A DNA stretch of 64,000 nucleotides from Eubacteriales bacterium (GTDB lineage Bacteria; Bacillota; Clostridia; Oscillospirales; Oscillospiraceae): NCBI GenBank assembly GCA_030531505.1, contig JAUNNH010000006.1, forward strand, positions 38,733 to 102,732, written 5' to 3'. A program made the position numbers and the translations under genes. The notes below the pieces were generated by a model. That model saw nothing but the letters and a program-made list of their open reading frames with translations, was not told the DNA's origin and did no database searches. Positions 53,209 through 60,579 of this stretch are shown one piece after another. How positions within the stretch are numbered: the stretch's first letter is position 1; every line of letters starts with the position of its first letter.

Positions 53209-53419
53209 ACCATCGCAGAGAGCCTCTGGCCGGTTGCGTGCGGCAGATAGGGATTATACGTCCGATCGCGTACAGAAGCGTTAAACGACCAACAGGCCCC
53301 ATAGGGGGGTCTCAATCTCTACGGCTGCTGATGTGGGCAACGGCGCGGGGTCACGCGCGCAAAAAAAGCGAAATCAAACGCAAAAAACAGGGAAATCAAT
53401 CCCGGAATGGAGGAAAAGT

Positions 53420-53977
53420 ATGTCAAAAGACGGAACGAATCGAGGCGGTCCCCGTCCCAGTTCCGGCCGAAAGGCCAAAGCGGTATGCGAAAAGCTCGCC
53501 AGCGGAAACCCCGGCGGCAGGAAGCTGTCCGTGATTGACTTCGGAGACGAAGCTGTCAATCTGGACGGCGCGGAAATGCCGCCGATCAAGGAGTATCTTC
53601 GGAAGAAGCAGAAGGACGGGAGCGTCACCTGCGCCGAGGCGATCTTCAAAGAGACCTGGGAATGGCTGCGGGAACGCCGGTGCGATCATCTGGTCACCAC
53701 CCAACAGATCGAACAATACGCCATGAGCGTTGCCCGCTGGGTGCAGTGCGAAGAAGCGGTCTCGGATTACGGCTTTCTGGCAAAGAAGCCGACCGGGACC
53801 GTAGTTTCCTCCCCCTATGTCACTATGGGCAGGGAGTACATGAAGCAGGCCAATGCTGCCTGGTTCCAGATCTTCCAAGTCGTGAAAGAAAACTGTTCTG
53901 TGGAGCTCAGCGGCCCGACTCCGCAGGATGATGTGATGGAGCGTCTGCTCCGCGCACGCGAGGGCCGGAGATTCTAA
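53420..53977 (+). CDS. P27-family phage terminase small subunit
   Basis: A 185-residue protein. The opening MSKDGTNRGGPRPSSGRKAK is typical of P27-type small terminases, which recognise packaging sites on phage DNA; the helical part RRCDHLVTTQQIEQYAMSVA and YMKQANAAWFQIFQVVKENC also fits. TGGAGG precedes the ATG at 53420. No large terminase gene follows, so DNA packaging would depend on a helper phage. Confidence 0.8.
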   Translation: MSKDGTNRGGPRPSSGRKAKAVCEKLASGNPGGRKLSVIDFGDEAVNLDGAEMPPIKEYLRKKQKDGSVTCAEAIFKETWEWLRERRCDHLVTTQQIEQYAMSVARWVQCEEAVSDYGFLAKKPTGTVVSSPYVTMGREYMKQANAAWFQIFQVVKENCSVELSGPTPQDDVMERLLRAREGRRF

Positions 53978-54001
53978 ACAGAGATGAGAGGTGAAAAGAC
54001 A

Positions 54002-55006
54002 ATGGAAAATGTAAAAACGGTTGACGAACTGATGGAGAAGCTGAATTCGCTGGCGGATGAGATGTCCGGAAAAAAGAAAACGCCCTCGGCGGTGGAACTC
54101 CGTAAGGCAGAAAACTATAGGCGAGCTTTTTGGGAACATATGCATACCGGCCTTCCGGAGAACGACCTGAAAGAAGGGAGCGACGGCTCCGGGGGCTACC
54201 TGGTCCCCGATGAGTATGAGACGAAGCTGGTACAGGCGCTGGAGGAACAGAACATTCTCCGTAAGCTCGGGCATGTGTTCCCGACCACACGGAAGATCAA
54301 GATCCCCATTGTGCTCGGGGAAGGCAACGCCACCTGGATGCCGGAGAATGCTCCGTACCGGGTAAGCGACATTGACTTTGGCCAGGTGGAGATCAGCGCA
54401 CACAAGCTGGCAGCTCGGCTCCTTGTGTCGGACGAGCTGCTGGAGGATTCCGCTGTGGACCTGGAAAGCCTGATCACAGAACTGTTCAAGGCGGAAATGA
54501 ACGACGCAGAAGAGGCAGCGTTCTTTACCGGGGACGGGAACGGGAAGCCACTGGGGCTGGTCTACCAGACGCCCGTCGGTACGGAAACAGAGGAAGCCGG
54601 CAAGATCTCCATGGATGATATCCTGGATCTGATTTACTCCGTCACAAAGCCGTTCCGGGATAAGTCGGTCCTGGTTATGTCCGAGAGAACGTATTGGGAT
54701 CTGAGAAAGATCCGGGTTCACAACGGTCGGTATGTCTGGAATCCGGATCTTCAGAAAGATGGCTATGACACGCTGTTCGGATACCGCGTGTACACGACGA
54801 AAAACCTGCCCGATCCGGAATCCGGCGCCCGGCCGGTCCTGTTCGGTTATTTCGATTACTATTGGATTGGCGATCGGGGCAAGCGTGTGATCAAACGTCT
54901 GGTGGAGCGTTACGCCGATCACGGACAGGTCGGGTACCTGGTGTCCCAGCGGGTCGATGCGAAGCTCGTCTTCCCGGAAGCCATCAAGGCGCTGGAAGTC
55001 CGTTAA
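54002..55006 (+). CDS. HK97-type phage major capsid protein
   Basis: A 334-residue HK97-fold capsid protein. The N-terminal 70 residues form a short delta-domain helix (DELMEKLNSLADEMSG), then GSGGYLVPDEYETKLVQALE, PTTRKIKIPIVLGEGNATWM, LAARLLVSDELLEDSAVDLE and AAFFTGDGNGKPLGLVYQTP are classic HK97 capsid blocks. No prohead protease or portal gene is next to it. AGAGGTG precedes the ATG at 54002. It lies 24 bases after the small terminase gene. Confidence 0.92.
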   Translation: MENVKTVDELMEKLNSLADEMSGKKKTPSAVELRKAENYRRAFWEHMHTGLPENDLKEGSDGSGGYLVPDEYETKLVQALEEQNILRKLGHVFPTTRKIKIPIVLGEGNATWMPENAPYRVSDIDFGQVEISAHKLAARLLVSDELLEDSAVDLESLITELFKAEMNDAEEAAFFTGDGNGKPLGLVYQTPVGTETEEAGKISMDDILDLIYSVTKPFRDKSVLVMSERTYWDLRKIRVHNGRYVWNPDLQKDGYDTLFGYRVYTTKNLPDPESGARPVLFGYFDYYWIGDRGKRVIKRLVERYADHGQVGYLVSQRVDAKLVFPEAIKALEVR

Positions 55007-55065
55007 CTGGTTTGGGGAGGAGAGTCAATATGGCTTTCCTCCCCCTTGGGAAATGAGAGGGCAAA

Positions 55066-55449
55066 ATGAAAACTCAGATCAAAAATGAGATCAACGCCAT
55101 GCGGCTGGCCGGCGCAAAGGCCTCGGAGATCGCTTCGCACTTAGGGATTCCGGCCAGCACCGTGCGCACCCATATCCGTCGGCACCCGGAGATCCCGAAC
55201 ACGGTCGTCTGTCCGACCTGCGGAAAGAGAGTCATGCTGGGTGCCAACGGCCGGAAGAAGAAATACTGTTCTGACCGATGCCGCATGGCCTGGTGGAACA
55301 GCCATCCGGAGGCGATCCGCCGGAAAGCATACTACACGCTGACATGCCTGTACTGCGGAAAGGAGTATGAGAGCTATGGGAATCAAAAGAGGAAGTACTG
55401 CAGCCGCGCCTGCTACGACGCCGTGCGACGATCCATACAGGCCGGATAA
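55066..55449 (+). CDS. HTH and double zinc-ribbon DNA-binding protein
   Basis: A 127-residue protein. Residues 1-45 contain an HTH (AGAKASEIASHLGIPASTVR), followed by two zinc motifs: CPTCGKRV ... KYCSDRCRMAWW and CLYCGKEYESYGNQKRKYCSRAC. Proteins with this plan are commonly encoded next to serine recombinases in clostridial elements and are often labelled sigma-70-like. A role as regulator or recombination accessory factor is likely. Confidence 0.75.
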   Translation: MKTQIKNEINAMRLAGAKASEIASHLGIPASTVRTHIRRHPEIPNTVVCPTCGKRVMLGANGRKKKYCSDRCRMAWWNSHPEAIRRKAYYTLTCLYCGKEYESYGNQKRKYCSRACYDAVRRSIQAG

Positions 55450-55597
55450 CCTGATTCAATACCATGTGTCTCTCGGACTGGTAGAAAAGCTGGTCACACG
55501 CGGCGATCTGAGCAAGTCCGATTACCGCAAAGCCTGCCAGATTCTGACCCTGAAATACGGCCTTCCCGCTGACAGCATTTTCGCAGAAATTGCTTGA
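55376..55597 (+). CDS. SHOCT-domain small protein
   Basis: A 73-residue protein whose C-terminal half, RGDLSKSDYRKACQILTLKY followed by GLPADSIFAEIA, is a SHOCT-type short helical domain. It starts inside the 3' end of the zinc-ribbon gene in another frame (74-base overlap); AAGGAG lies ten bases before the ATG at 55376. Such SHOCT proteins regularly precede serine recombinase pairs. Confidence 0.7.
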   Translation: MGIKRGSTAAAPATTPCDDPYRPDNLIQYHVSLGLVEKLVTRGDLSKSDYRKACQILTLKYGLPADSIFAEIA

Positions 55598-55657
55598 TAT
55601 TCCGCGGATTCTATGGCTTAATCCTACTACAAGATTGATACAAAGGAGGCGGCAGAA

Positions 55658-57106
55658 TTGGCAAGAGAGATCACGCAGGTGCCCTTTGCGCCGATCCTGA
55701 AGAAGCGAAAGCGCGTGGCGGCCTATGCGCGCGTCTCGTCCGGGAAGGACGCGATGCTCCATTCGCTCTCCGCCCAGATCAGCTACTACAGCGAACTGAT
55801 TCAAAAACACCCTTGCTGGGAGTTTGCAGGTGTGTATGCAGATGAAGCGAAAACCGGCACCCGCGACAGTCGGGAGCAGTTCCAAAAACTCCTGCAGGAC
55901 TGTCGGAACGGAAAAGTGAATATGGTGATTACGAAGTCCATCTCACGCTTCGCCCGAAACACGGTGACGCTGCTGTCAACCATCCGGGATCTGAAAGCGC
56001 TCGGGGTGGACGTCTTCTTTGAAGAGCAGAATATTCATACATTGAGCGCCGATGGTGAACTCATGATCACCGTACTTGCCAGCTATGCACAGGAAGAAAG
56101 CCTGTCTGCCAGCGAGAACCAGAAGTGGCGGATCCGGAAGAACTTTGAGGCCGGGATCCCATGCGACGGAACGATATTAGGGTACCGTTACAAGGACGGG
56201 AGCTATGTGATCGAGCCGACAGAGGCCGAGACCGTCCGCCGCATATATGGAATGTATCTTTCCGGGATGGGGGAACGGAGCATTGCCAAGAAACTTAATT
56301 CGGAAGAGCTCTCCACGCGCTATGGGAACTGCTGGACGAAAAACAGCATCGCCAGCGTCCTGAAAAACTACACCTACACTGGCAATCTGCTTCTGCAGAA
56401 GACATTCCGCGAGAATCATCTGACCAAGCACGACGTAAAGAACCACGGGCAACTGCCTCAGTATCATGCCGCCGACACCCATGAGGCCATCATCAGCATG
56501 GAAGACTATAACGCAGTACAGGAAGAAATGGTTCGGCGGGCTGCAAGATATGCGCCGCCGACAAAGGACTACACCAAACGGTATCCATATTCCAGCCTGA
56601 TCACCTGTGGCTGCTGCGGTGCGCGGTATTCCAGAAAGGTAACCCACGGCGGGCCTGTCTGGATCTGCACGACATACAATACGCAGGGCAAATCTGTCTG
56701 CCCGTCAAAAGCAGTTCCGGAGCGCGTACTGGATTCCCTGACAGCAGACATCTCCCTCGATGATTTAACGGCACTCAGAGCAGAGAACGGCAACCGGCTG
56801 GTGTTCTGCTTCAAGGACGGTTCCGAAAGCGTTAAACGATGGGAAGACCGTTCCCGCGTGGAGAGCTGGACGCCGGAGATGAAGGAAGCTGCCCGTCAGA
56901 AAAGCAAAATGGCACGGTCAAAAGCCGTGCCCAAACTATACCATTCCCCAAGGAGGCGTCCCCATGCAGATAGCGAAGAATGTGACCGTAATTCCAGCAA
57001 CCTTTCATGCCCAGACACATCAGCCGGCAACCCAGAAAGCGTGCCGCCGTGTCGCCGGGTATGCCCGTGTGAGCACCGACAGCGACGAGCAGTTCACCAG
57101 CTATGA
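55658..57106 (+). CDS. Large serine recombinase (first of pair)
   Basis: A 482-residue site-specific recombinase. Catalytic Ser27 lies in AAYARVSS; the resolvase domain continues with SISRFARNT and ASYAQEESLSASENQKWRIR. A recombinase domain (ILGYRYKDGSYVIEPTEAET) and a zinc ribbon (CGCCGARYSR ... CPSK) follow. It starts with TTG at 55658, supported by AAAGGAGG eight bases upstream. The last 48 residues overlap the next recombinase gene in another frame and are low in recognisable structure. Probably drives integration or excision with its partner. Confidence 0.92.
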   Translation: MAREITQVPFAPILKKRKRVAAYARVSSGKDAMLHSLSAQISYYSELIQKHPCWEFAGVYADEAKTGTRDSREQFQKLLQDCRNGKVNMVITKSISRFARNTVTLLSTIRDLKALGVDVFFEEQNIHTLSADGELMITVLASYAQEESLSASENQKWRIRKNFEAGIPCDGTILGYRYKDGSYVIEPTEAETVRRIYGMYLSGMGERSIAKKLNSEELSTRYGNCWTKNSIASVLKNYTYTGNLLLQKTFRENHLTKHDVKNHGQLPQYHAADTHEAIISMEDYNAVQEEMVRRAARYAPPTKDYTKRYPYSSLITCGCCGARYSRKVTHGGPVWICTTYNTQGKSVCPSKAVPERVLDSLTADISLDDLTALRAENGNRLVFCFKDGSESVKRWEDRSRVESWTPEMKEAARQKSKMARSKAVPKLYHSPRRRPHADSEECDRNSSNLSCPDTSAGNPESVPPCRRVCPCEHRQRRAVHQL

Positions 57107-58553
57107 GGCGCAGGTGGATTACTACACCAGCTATATACGCTCCCACACAGAATGGGAGTTCGTAGGAGTGTATACGGATGAGGGAGTCAGCGGTTTGGGC
57201 ACCCGCAAGAGGGACGGATTCAACGCCATGATTCGCGACGCGCTTGCCGGAAAGATCGATCTCATCGTCACGAAAAGTGTAAGCCGCTTTGCCCGCAACA
57301 CGGTCGACAGCCTGACAACGATTCGCAAGCTGAAAGAGCACGGGACAGAAGTATACTTTGAAAAAGAGGCTATCTGGACCTTCGATGGCAAAGGGGAACT
57401 TCTCCTGACGATCATGTCCAGCCTCGCCCAGGAAGAATCCCGCTCCATCTCGGAAAACGTCACCTGGGGCCAGCGAAAGCGTATGGCCGATGGGAAGGTG
57501 ACGATCCCGTACAAACACTTCCTCGGTTACCGCAAAGGGCCAGATGGTCTGCCGGAGATCGTGCCGGAAGAAGCTGAGCTGGTGCGGCGGATCTACCGGA
57601 TGTTCATCGAAGGGATGGCTGTCAGCCGGATCGCACGGACGCTTACAGATGAAGGGATCCCGACGCCGGGCGGAAAGCAGAAATGGCAGAACAGCGTGAT
57701 CGAAAGCATCCTGACCAATGAAAAATACAAGGGGGACGCCCGCCTTCAGAAGAAGTTCACAACCGACTTTCTGACCAAGAAAATGAAGGTGAACGAAGGC
57801 GAGGTCCCCCAGTATTATGTCCGAAACAGCCACCCTGCCATCATAGAGCCGGGAGCCTGGGATCAAGTGCAGAAGGAGATGCAGAAACGCAAGGCGAATC
57901 CCCGGCAGCGGTACTGCAGCAGCCCCTTCTCCGGCAAGATCATCTGCGGGGATTGCGGCTGCGTGTACGGCTCCAAGGTATGGCACAGTACGGATCAGTA
58001 CAGGCGTGTGATCTGGCAGTGCAATGGGAAATTCAAGGGCGATGAAAAATGCACGACGCCACACCTGACGGAAGATCAGATCCGGGATGCGTTCCGGGAA
58101 GCGGTCAGCAAACTGATTCAGGATCGGACGGCGCTTCTGGAAGATGGAAGGATCATAAAAAATGCGCTAACGGACTGCACCGGCATCGATGAAAAGTTGA
58201 ATGAGATCTCACGGGAAATGGAGATCATCGCCGGAATGATCGAAAGCTGTGTCCGAGAAAACGCCGCCACCGCTCAGGATCAGTGCCAGTACAAAAGCAG
58301 ATATGACGATCTGATCAATCGCTTTGAAACATTGCAGGCAAAGCAGGCGGCCTTGCAGAAGGAACGCTCCGAGCGGGAGCGGAAAGCCGATGCGCTGGAT
58401 GCCTTCCTGTTTGAGCTAAACGAACTGGACGATCTGGATATAGAGTTCAGCCCGCGCCGGTGGAACGCAATCGTCGATCGTGTGACCGTGCACAGCGACG
58501 GCAGGATCATATTCAGCTTCCAGAACGGGTGTGATGTGACGGTGATTATTTGA
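56964..58553 (+). CDS. Large serine recombinase (second of pair)
   Basis: A 529-residue recombinase. Catalytic Ser37 lies in AGYARVSTDSD; VTKSVSRFARNTVDSL and SSLAQEESRSISENVTWGQR follow. The recombinase domain, a zinc ribbon (CGDCGCVYGSK ... CTTPH) and a long coiled coil (about residues 420-495) typical of large serine integrases are all present. AAGGAGG precedes the ATG. It overlaps the first recombinase gene by 143 bases and ends 11 bases before the candidate right attachment core. Confidence 0.93.
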   Translation: MQIAKNVTVIPATFHAQTHQPATQKACRRVAGYARVSTDSDEQFTSYEAQVDYYTSYIRSHTEWEFVGVYTDEGVSGLGTRKRDGFNAMIRDALAGKIDLIVTKSVSRFARNTVDSLTTIRKLKEHGTEVYFEKEAIWTFDGKGELLLTIMSSLAQEESRSISENVTWGQRKRMADGKVTIPYKHFLGYRKGPDGLPEIVPEEAELVRRIYRMFIEGMAVSRIARTLTDEGIPTPGGKQKWQNSVIESILTNEKYKGDARLQKKFTTDFLTKKMKVNEGEVPQYYVRNSHPAIIEPGAWDQVQKEMQKRKANPRQRYCSSPFSGKIICGDCGCVYGSKVWHSTDQYRRVIWQCNGKFKGDEKCTTPHLTEDQIRDAFREAVSKLIQDRTALLEDGRIIKNALTDCTGIDEKLNEISREMEIIAGMIESCVRENAATAQDQCQYKSRYDDLINRFETLQAKQAALQKERSERERKADALDAFLFELNELDDLDIEFSPRRWNAIVDRVTVHSDGRIIFSFQNGCDVTVII

Positions 58554-58563
58554 GGCACTATAT

Positions 58564-58572
58564 TCGATTCGA
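58564..58572. other. Candidate right attachment site of the phage-satellite-like element
   Basis: TCGATTCGA, identical to 49668-49676, lies directly after the recombinase stop codon, the usual place of an att site for a serine integrase. Evidence is limited to this nine-base match. Confidence 0.35.
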
Positions 58573-58607
58573 CTCGTATTATTATTGGCTGCTTCGACAA
58601 AAGAAAG

Positions 58608-58629
58608 CCGGGGACATTACTGTCCCCGG
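58608..58629 (-). terminator. Terminator of the Abi gene
   Basis: CCGGGGACA (58608-58616) pairs with TGTCCCCGG (58621-58629) around TTAC; on the minus strand CTTTCTTTT follows. Confidence 0.7.
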
Positions 58630-58716
58630 TAAACAGATGGCCCACAGTTGCGCCATATAGGCTTGTGGGAACTGTCAAGAGCATTATATGCATGTAATTG
58701 AGTACTATTCTCATTA

Positions 58717-59598
58717 TTAAAGCAGTTGCTCCCAATCATCTCGGAACCCATAGTATCTCATGGATACAAAGGGATATTTCTTGTGCAGCGCGATTACCTC
58801 CGCTTTCATTTCTTCAAAGCTGGTATGATCAATTAACCGGCGCATCATGATCACAAATCCATACAAATGAGAATTGTCGATCGTTCCATCATCAGATTTA
58901 ATTAGTAATCCTTTTTCTTTGCTGTTTAGTGATGGTTTTCGAATGAATAGACGGTTAAACAGGCGATTCCCGTGGGCACAGAAATTACGAATAGTTGTCA
59001 TGGAGTACAGGTATTCCCCCAAAATAACAGGCCCCATATTCATGTGTAAGCCAAACTGGTTGGCAATCACGGTTTTTAGTTCTGGGAGTGAAATATGGTA
59101 TAGCTTTGAAATGTCGCCTAAGGTAAAAAGCTCAATATATGCCCATATCGGCATATCTTCTTGAAGATCAATTACATAATGCTGAATAAAGGCCTCGTGC
59201 TGTAAACTCCGTGTTTTTTGATCATTTGCTTTTGCCATTATTCCAACGTATTCAAGGGGGTCAGTAAAATGCGAGCTGTTCATGTACTCAAGAGAACCAT
59301 ACATTCTTGCAAATTCATATGCATATATTGATTTGATTCTGACTTCTATCTGCTCAATATACTTTAGAAGCACATGCCGTAGTTCATGATCGAATCGATA
59401 GATATCAACAATGTTCTGAAAAGAAGCACTTTCATAAAAAACATCATGATTTCGGAGTGTCAGGGAATACCCACTAACGCGGTAATAGTTGGTATTACGC
59501 AGAAACTCCTCTGCAAGCTGCTCATCTGTTATCTGCAAACCTCGAGATTTTAGTAATTCAATCTGCTCCGCTATAGTCTTGAATTCTTTAGTACCCAT
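58717..59598 (-). CDS. Abi_2 (AbiD/AbiF-type) abortive infection protein
   Basis: A 293-residue anti-phage protein of the Abi_2 family. Typical blocks are IAEQIELLKSRGLQITDEQL, NTNYYRVSGY, IYRFDHELRHVLLKYIEQIE and MTTIRNFCAHGNRLFN. The last contains an R-x4-H motif (Arg204, His209) as in HEPN ribonucleases. Such proteins are thought to halt growth of infected cells. TAGGAGC precedes the ATG. Directly upstream lies a small hairpin RNA with its own promoter, the arrangement known for AbiF systems. GC content is much lower than the chromosome, a sign of transfer. Confidence 0.88.
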   Translation of the reverse strand: MGTKEFKTIAEQIELLKSRGLQITDEQLAEEFLRNTNYYRVSGYSLTLRNHDVFYESASFQNIVDIYRFDHELRHVLLKYIEQIEVRIKSIYAYEFARMYGSLEYMNSSHFTDPLEYVGIMAKANDQKTRSLQHEAFIQHYVIDLQEDMPIWAYIELFTLGDISKLYHISLPELKTVIANQFGLHMNMGPVILGEYLYSMTTIRNFCAHGNRLFNRLFIRKPSLNSKEKGLLIKSDDGTIDNSHLYGFVIMMRRLIDHTSFEEMKAEVIALHKKYPFVSMRYYGFRDDWEQLL

Positions 59599-59611
59599 AA
59601 AAAGCTCCTAA

Positions 59612-59671
59612 ATAAACAGAAAGCCCCCAAGTGTGCATACGGTAAAACCGCAGAGGCCCGGGGGATTTGTT
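59612..59671 (-). ncRNA. AbiF-like structured RNA upstream of the Abi gene
   Basis: The minus-strand transcript predicted from 59671 folds with CCCCC (59628-59624 side) pairing GGGGG (59664-59660 side in complement) as outer stem and CGGT-TTT-ACCG as inner hairpin, followed by CTTTCTGTTT. Position and shape fit the AbiF RNA motif listed in Rfam, found upstream of AbiF-type genes. This was not checked by a covariance search. It may serve as antitoxin for the Abi protein. Confidence 0.6.
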
Positions 59672-59677
59672 GTAATG

Positions 59678-59706
59678 ATCATAGCATCAGAAGATCCTAT
59701 TGTCAA
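59678..59706 (-). promoter_or_regulatory. Near-consensus promoter of the Abi RNA and gene
   Basis: On the minus strand TTGACA (59706-59701) and TATGAT (59683-59678) are 17 bases apart; the start would fall about seven bases later, at the base of the RNA stem. Confidence 0.8.
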
Positions 59707-59722
59707 TAGTTGCTAATCAAAT

Positions 59723-60031
59723 TCACAAAAAAGTCATGATAAATAGAAGGTCAGTTGTTCTATTTGCAGATAAGGCGAGACTGTTAATCAATCTCGCCCT
59801 ATCGCCTTTATTCCATTCATCTTCTGTGTTTGCTTTAATATATCGAAGGCATTCTTCAATAAACGGGTAGAACAGATCACATGAAGCCTGATTGTCGCCC
59901 AAATCAAAAGTACCATCTGTTACGATAGTGTTTTTCTTTCCAAAGGTACTAAAGAATGATGTCCGTTTCAGCGCTGCTTGTACTGCTTCTACAGTATATA
60001 TTTCTACAAAATAAAAGTATAGCATACTCAT
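59723..60031 (-). CDS. Hypothetical protein fragment
   Basis: Not recognised. A 102-residue frame, with EECLRYIKANTEDEWNKGDR and ARLINSLALSANRTTDLLFI at its end, which read like a real helical C-terminus. The N-terminal part is poor and no ribosome site precedes the ATG, so it is probably the 3' remnant of a longer gene in this AT-rich accessory stretch. Confidence 0.35.
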   Translation of the reverse strand: MSMLYFYFVEIYTVEAVQAALKRTSFFSTFGKKNTIVTDGTFDLGDNQASCDLFYPFIEECLRYIKANTEDEWNKGDRARLINSLALSANRTTDLLFIMTFL

Positions 60032-60100
60032 TTCGATATTTACAGATCAAATTTGCACAATAGGCTGGTTTTTTGATCTCTTTTTCTTCATCGGCGGCAG

Positions 60101-60144
60101 TTTAACAAATGCTATCATAGTTTAACGATTCTCCATAATTTAAC
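60101..60144. repeat. Three spaced TTTAAC repeats
   Basis: TTTAAC occurs at 60101, 60121 and 60139, about two helical turns apart, just upstream of the 17-bp inverted repeat and 190 bases from the 3' end of tRNA-Leu. They could be binding sites for a recombinase accessory protein, or chance in AT-rich DNA. The rest of 60032-60280 holds no gene that can be supported. Confidence 0.3.
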
Positions 60145-60149
60145 GAAAA

Positions 60150-60214
60150 GAAAGCACAGTATATGGTAGTTCGGCTGCAATTCAGCGAATCCTTAAGCCA
60201 TATATTGTGCTTTC
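60150..60214. repeat. 17-bp inverted repeat
   Basis: GAAAGCACAGTATATGG (60150-60166) pairs with 60198-60214 with one mismatch, around a 31-base loop. It may be a terminator or an element end. Confidence 0.5.
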
Positions 60215-60283
60215 GATTATTCAAATGAATCGCCCGCGGTTCAAAATGCCTGCCGTATCGGCCTTTCCGGGCATAAAAAAACG

Positions 60284-60319
60284 AAACAGCAGATCGACAC
60301 ATTGTATCAATCTACTGTT
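60284..60319 (-). terminator. Terminator of tRNA-Leu
   Basis: On the minus strand AAACAGTAGAT pairs with ATCTGCTGTTT (one mismatch), followed by CGTTTTTTT. It begins eight bases after the CCA end. A diverged copy without a tRNA lies at 27573-27618. Confidence 0.8.
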
Positions 60320-60326
60320 TCTGATC

Positions 60327-60412
60327 TGGTGCCGGCGACCGGACTCGAACCGGTACGGTCTTGCGGCCAAGGGATTTTAAGTCCCTGGTGTCTACCATTC
60401 CACCACGCCGGC
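60327..60412 (-). tRNA. tRNA-Leu (anticodon TAA)
   Basis: The 86-base minus-strand sequence begins GCCGGCG, pairs with CGCCGGC before the discriminator A, and ends in an encoded CCA. The anticodon loop CTTAAAA lies between AGGGA and TCCCT, giving anticodon TAA. A long variable arm (TTGGCCGCAAGACCGT) marks a class II tRNA, and GGTTCGAGTCC is the T arm. It lies next to the mobile region, where tRNA 3' ends are frequent insertion points. Confidence 0.95.
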
Positions 60413-60422
60413 GTGCCAAGAT

Positions 60423-60452
60423 ATTGTACTACGAGCCACGGGCCGGTGTCAA
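60423..60452 (-). promoter_or_regulatory. Promoter of tRNA-Leu
   Basis: On the minus strand TTGACA (60452-60447) and TACAAT (60428-60423) are 18 bases apart, 10 bases before the tRNA 5' end. Confidence 0.75.
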
Positions 60453-60515
60453 GAGTGCCGGGCGGCCAAGGACTGGCACGCCGGGAAACCGTCCTTTTCT
60501 CTGTTCTTCGAACGC

Positions 60516-60544
60516 TTGACAAGCCTCACCGCGCATGTTAGCAT
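60516..60544 (+). promoter_or_regulatory. Promoter of the polysaccharide deacetylase gene
   Basis: TTGACA (60516-60521) and TAGCAT (60539-60544) are 17 bases apart, about 35 bases before the GTG start. Confidence 0.65.
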
Positions 60545-60579
60545 AATTTACATAACAACACAAAGTGAGGTAACGTTGT

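Noticed and set aside
49668-58572. Complete prophage
   Set aside because: No large terminase, portal, tail, lysis or protease genes are present; only a capsid and a small terminase gene.
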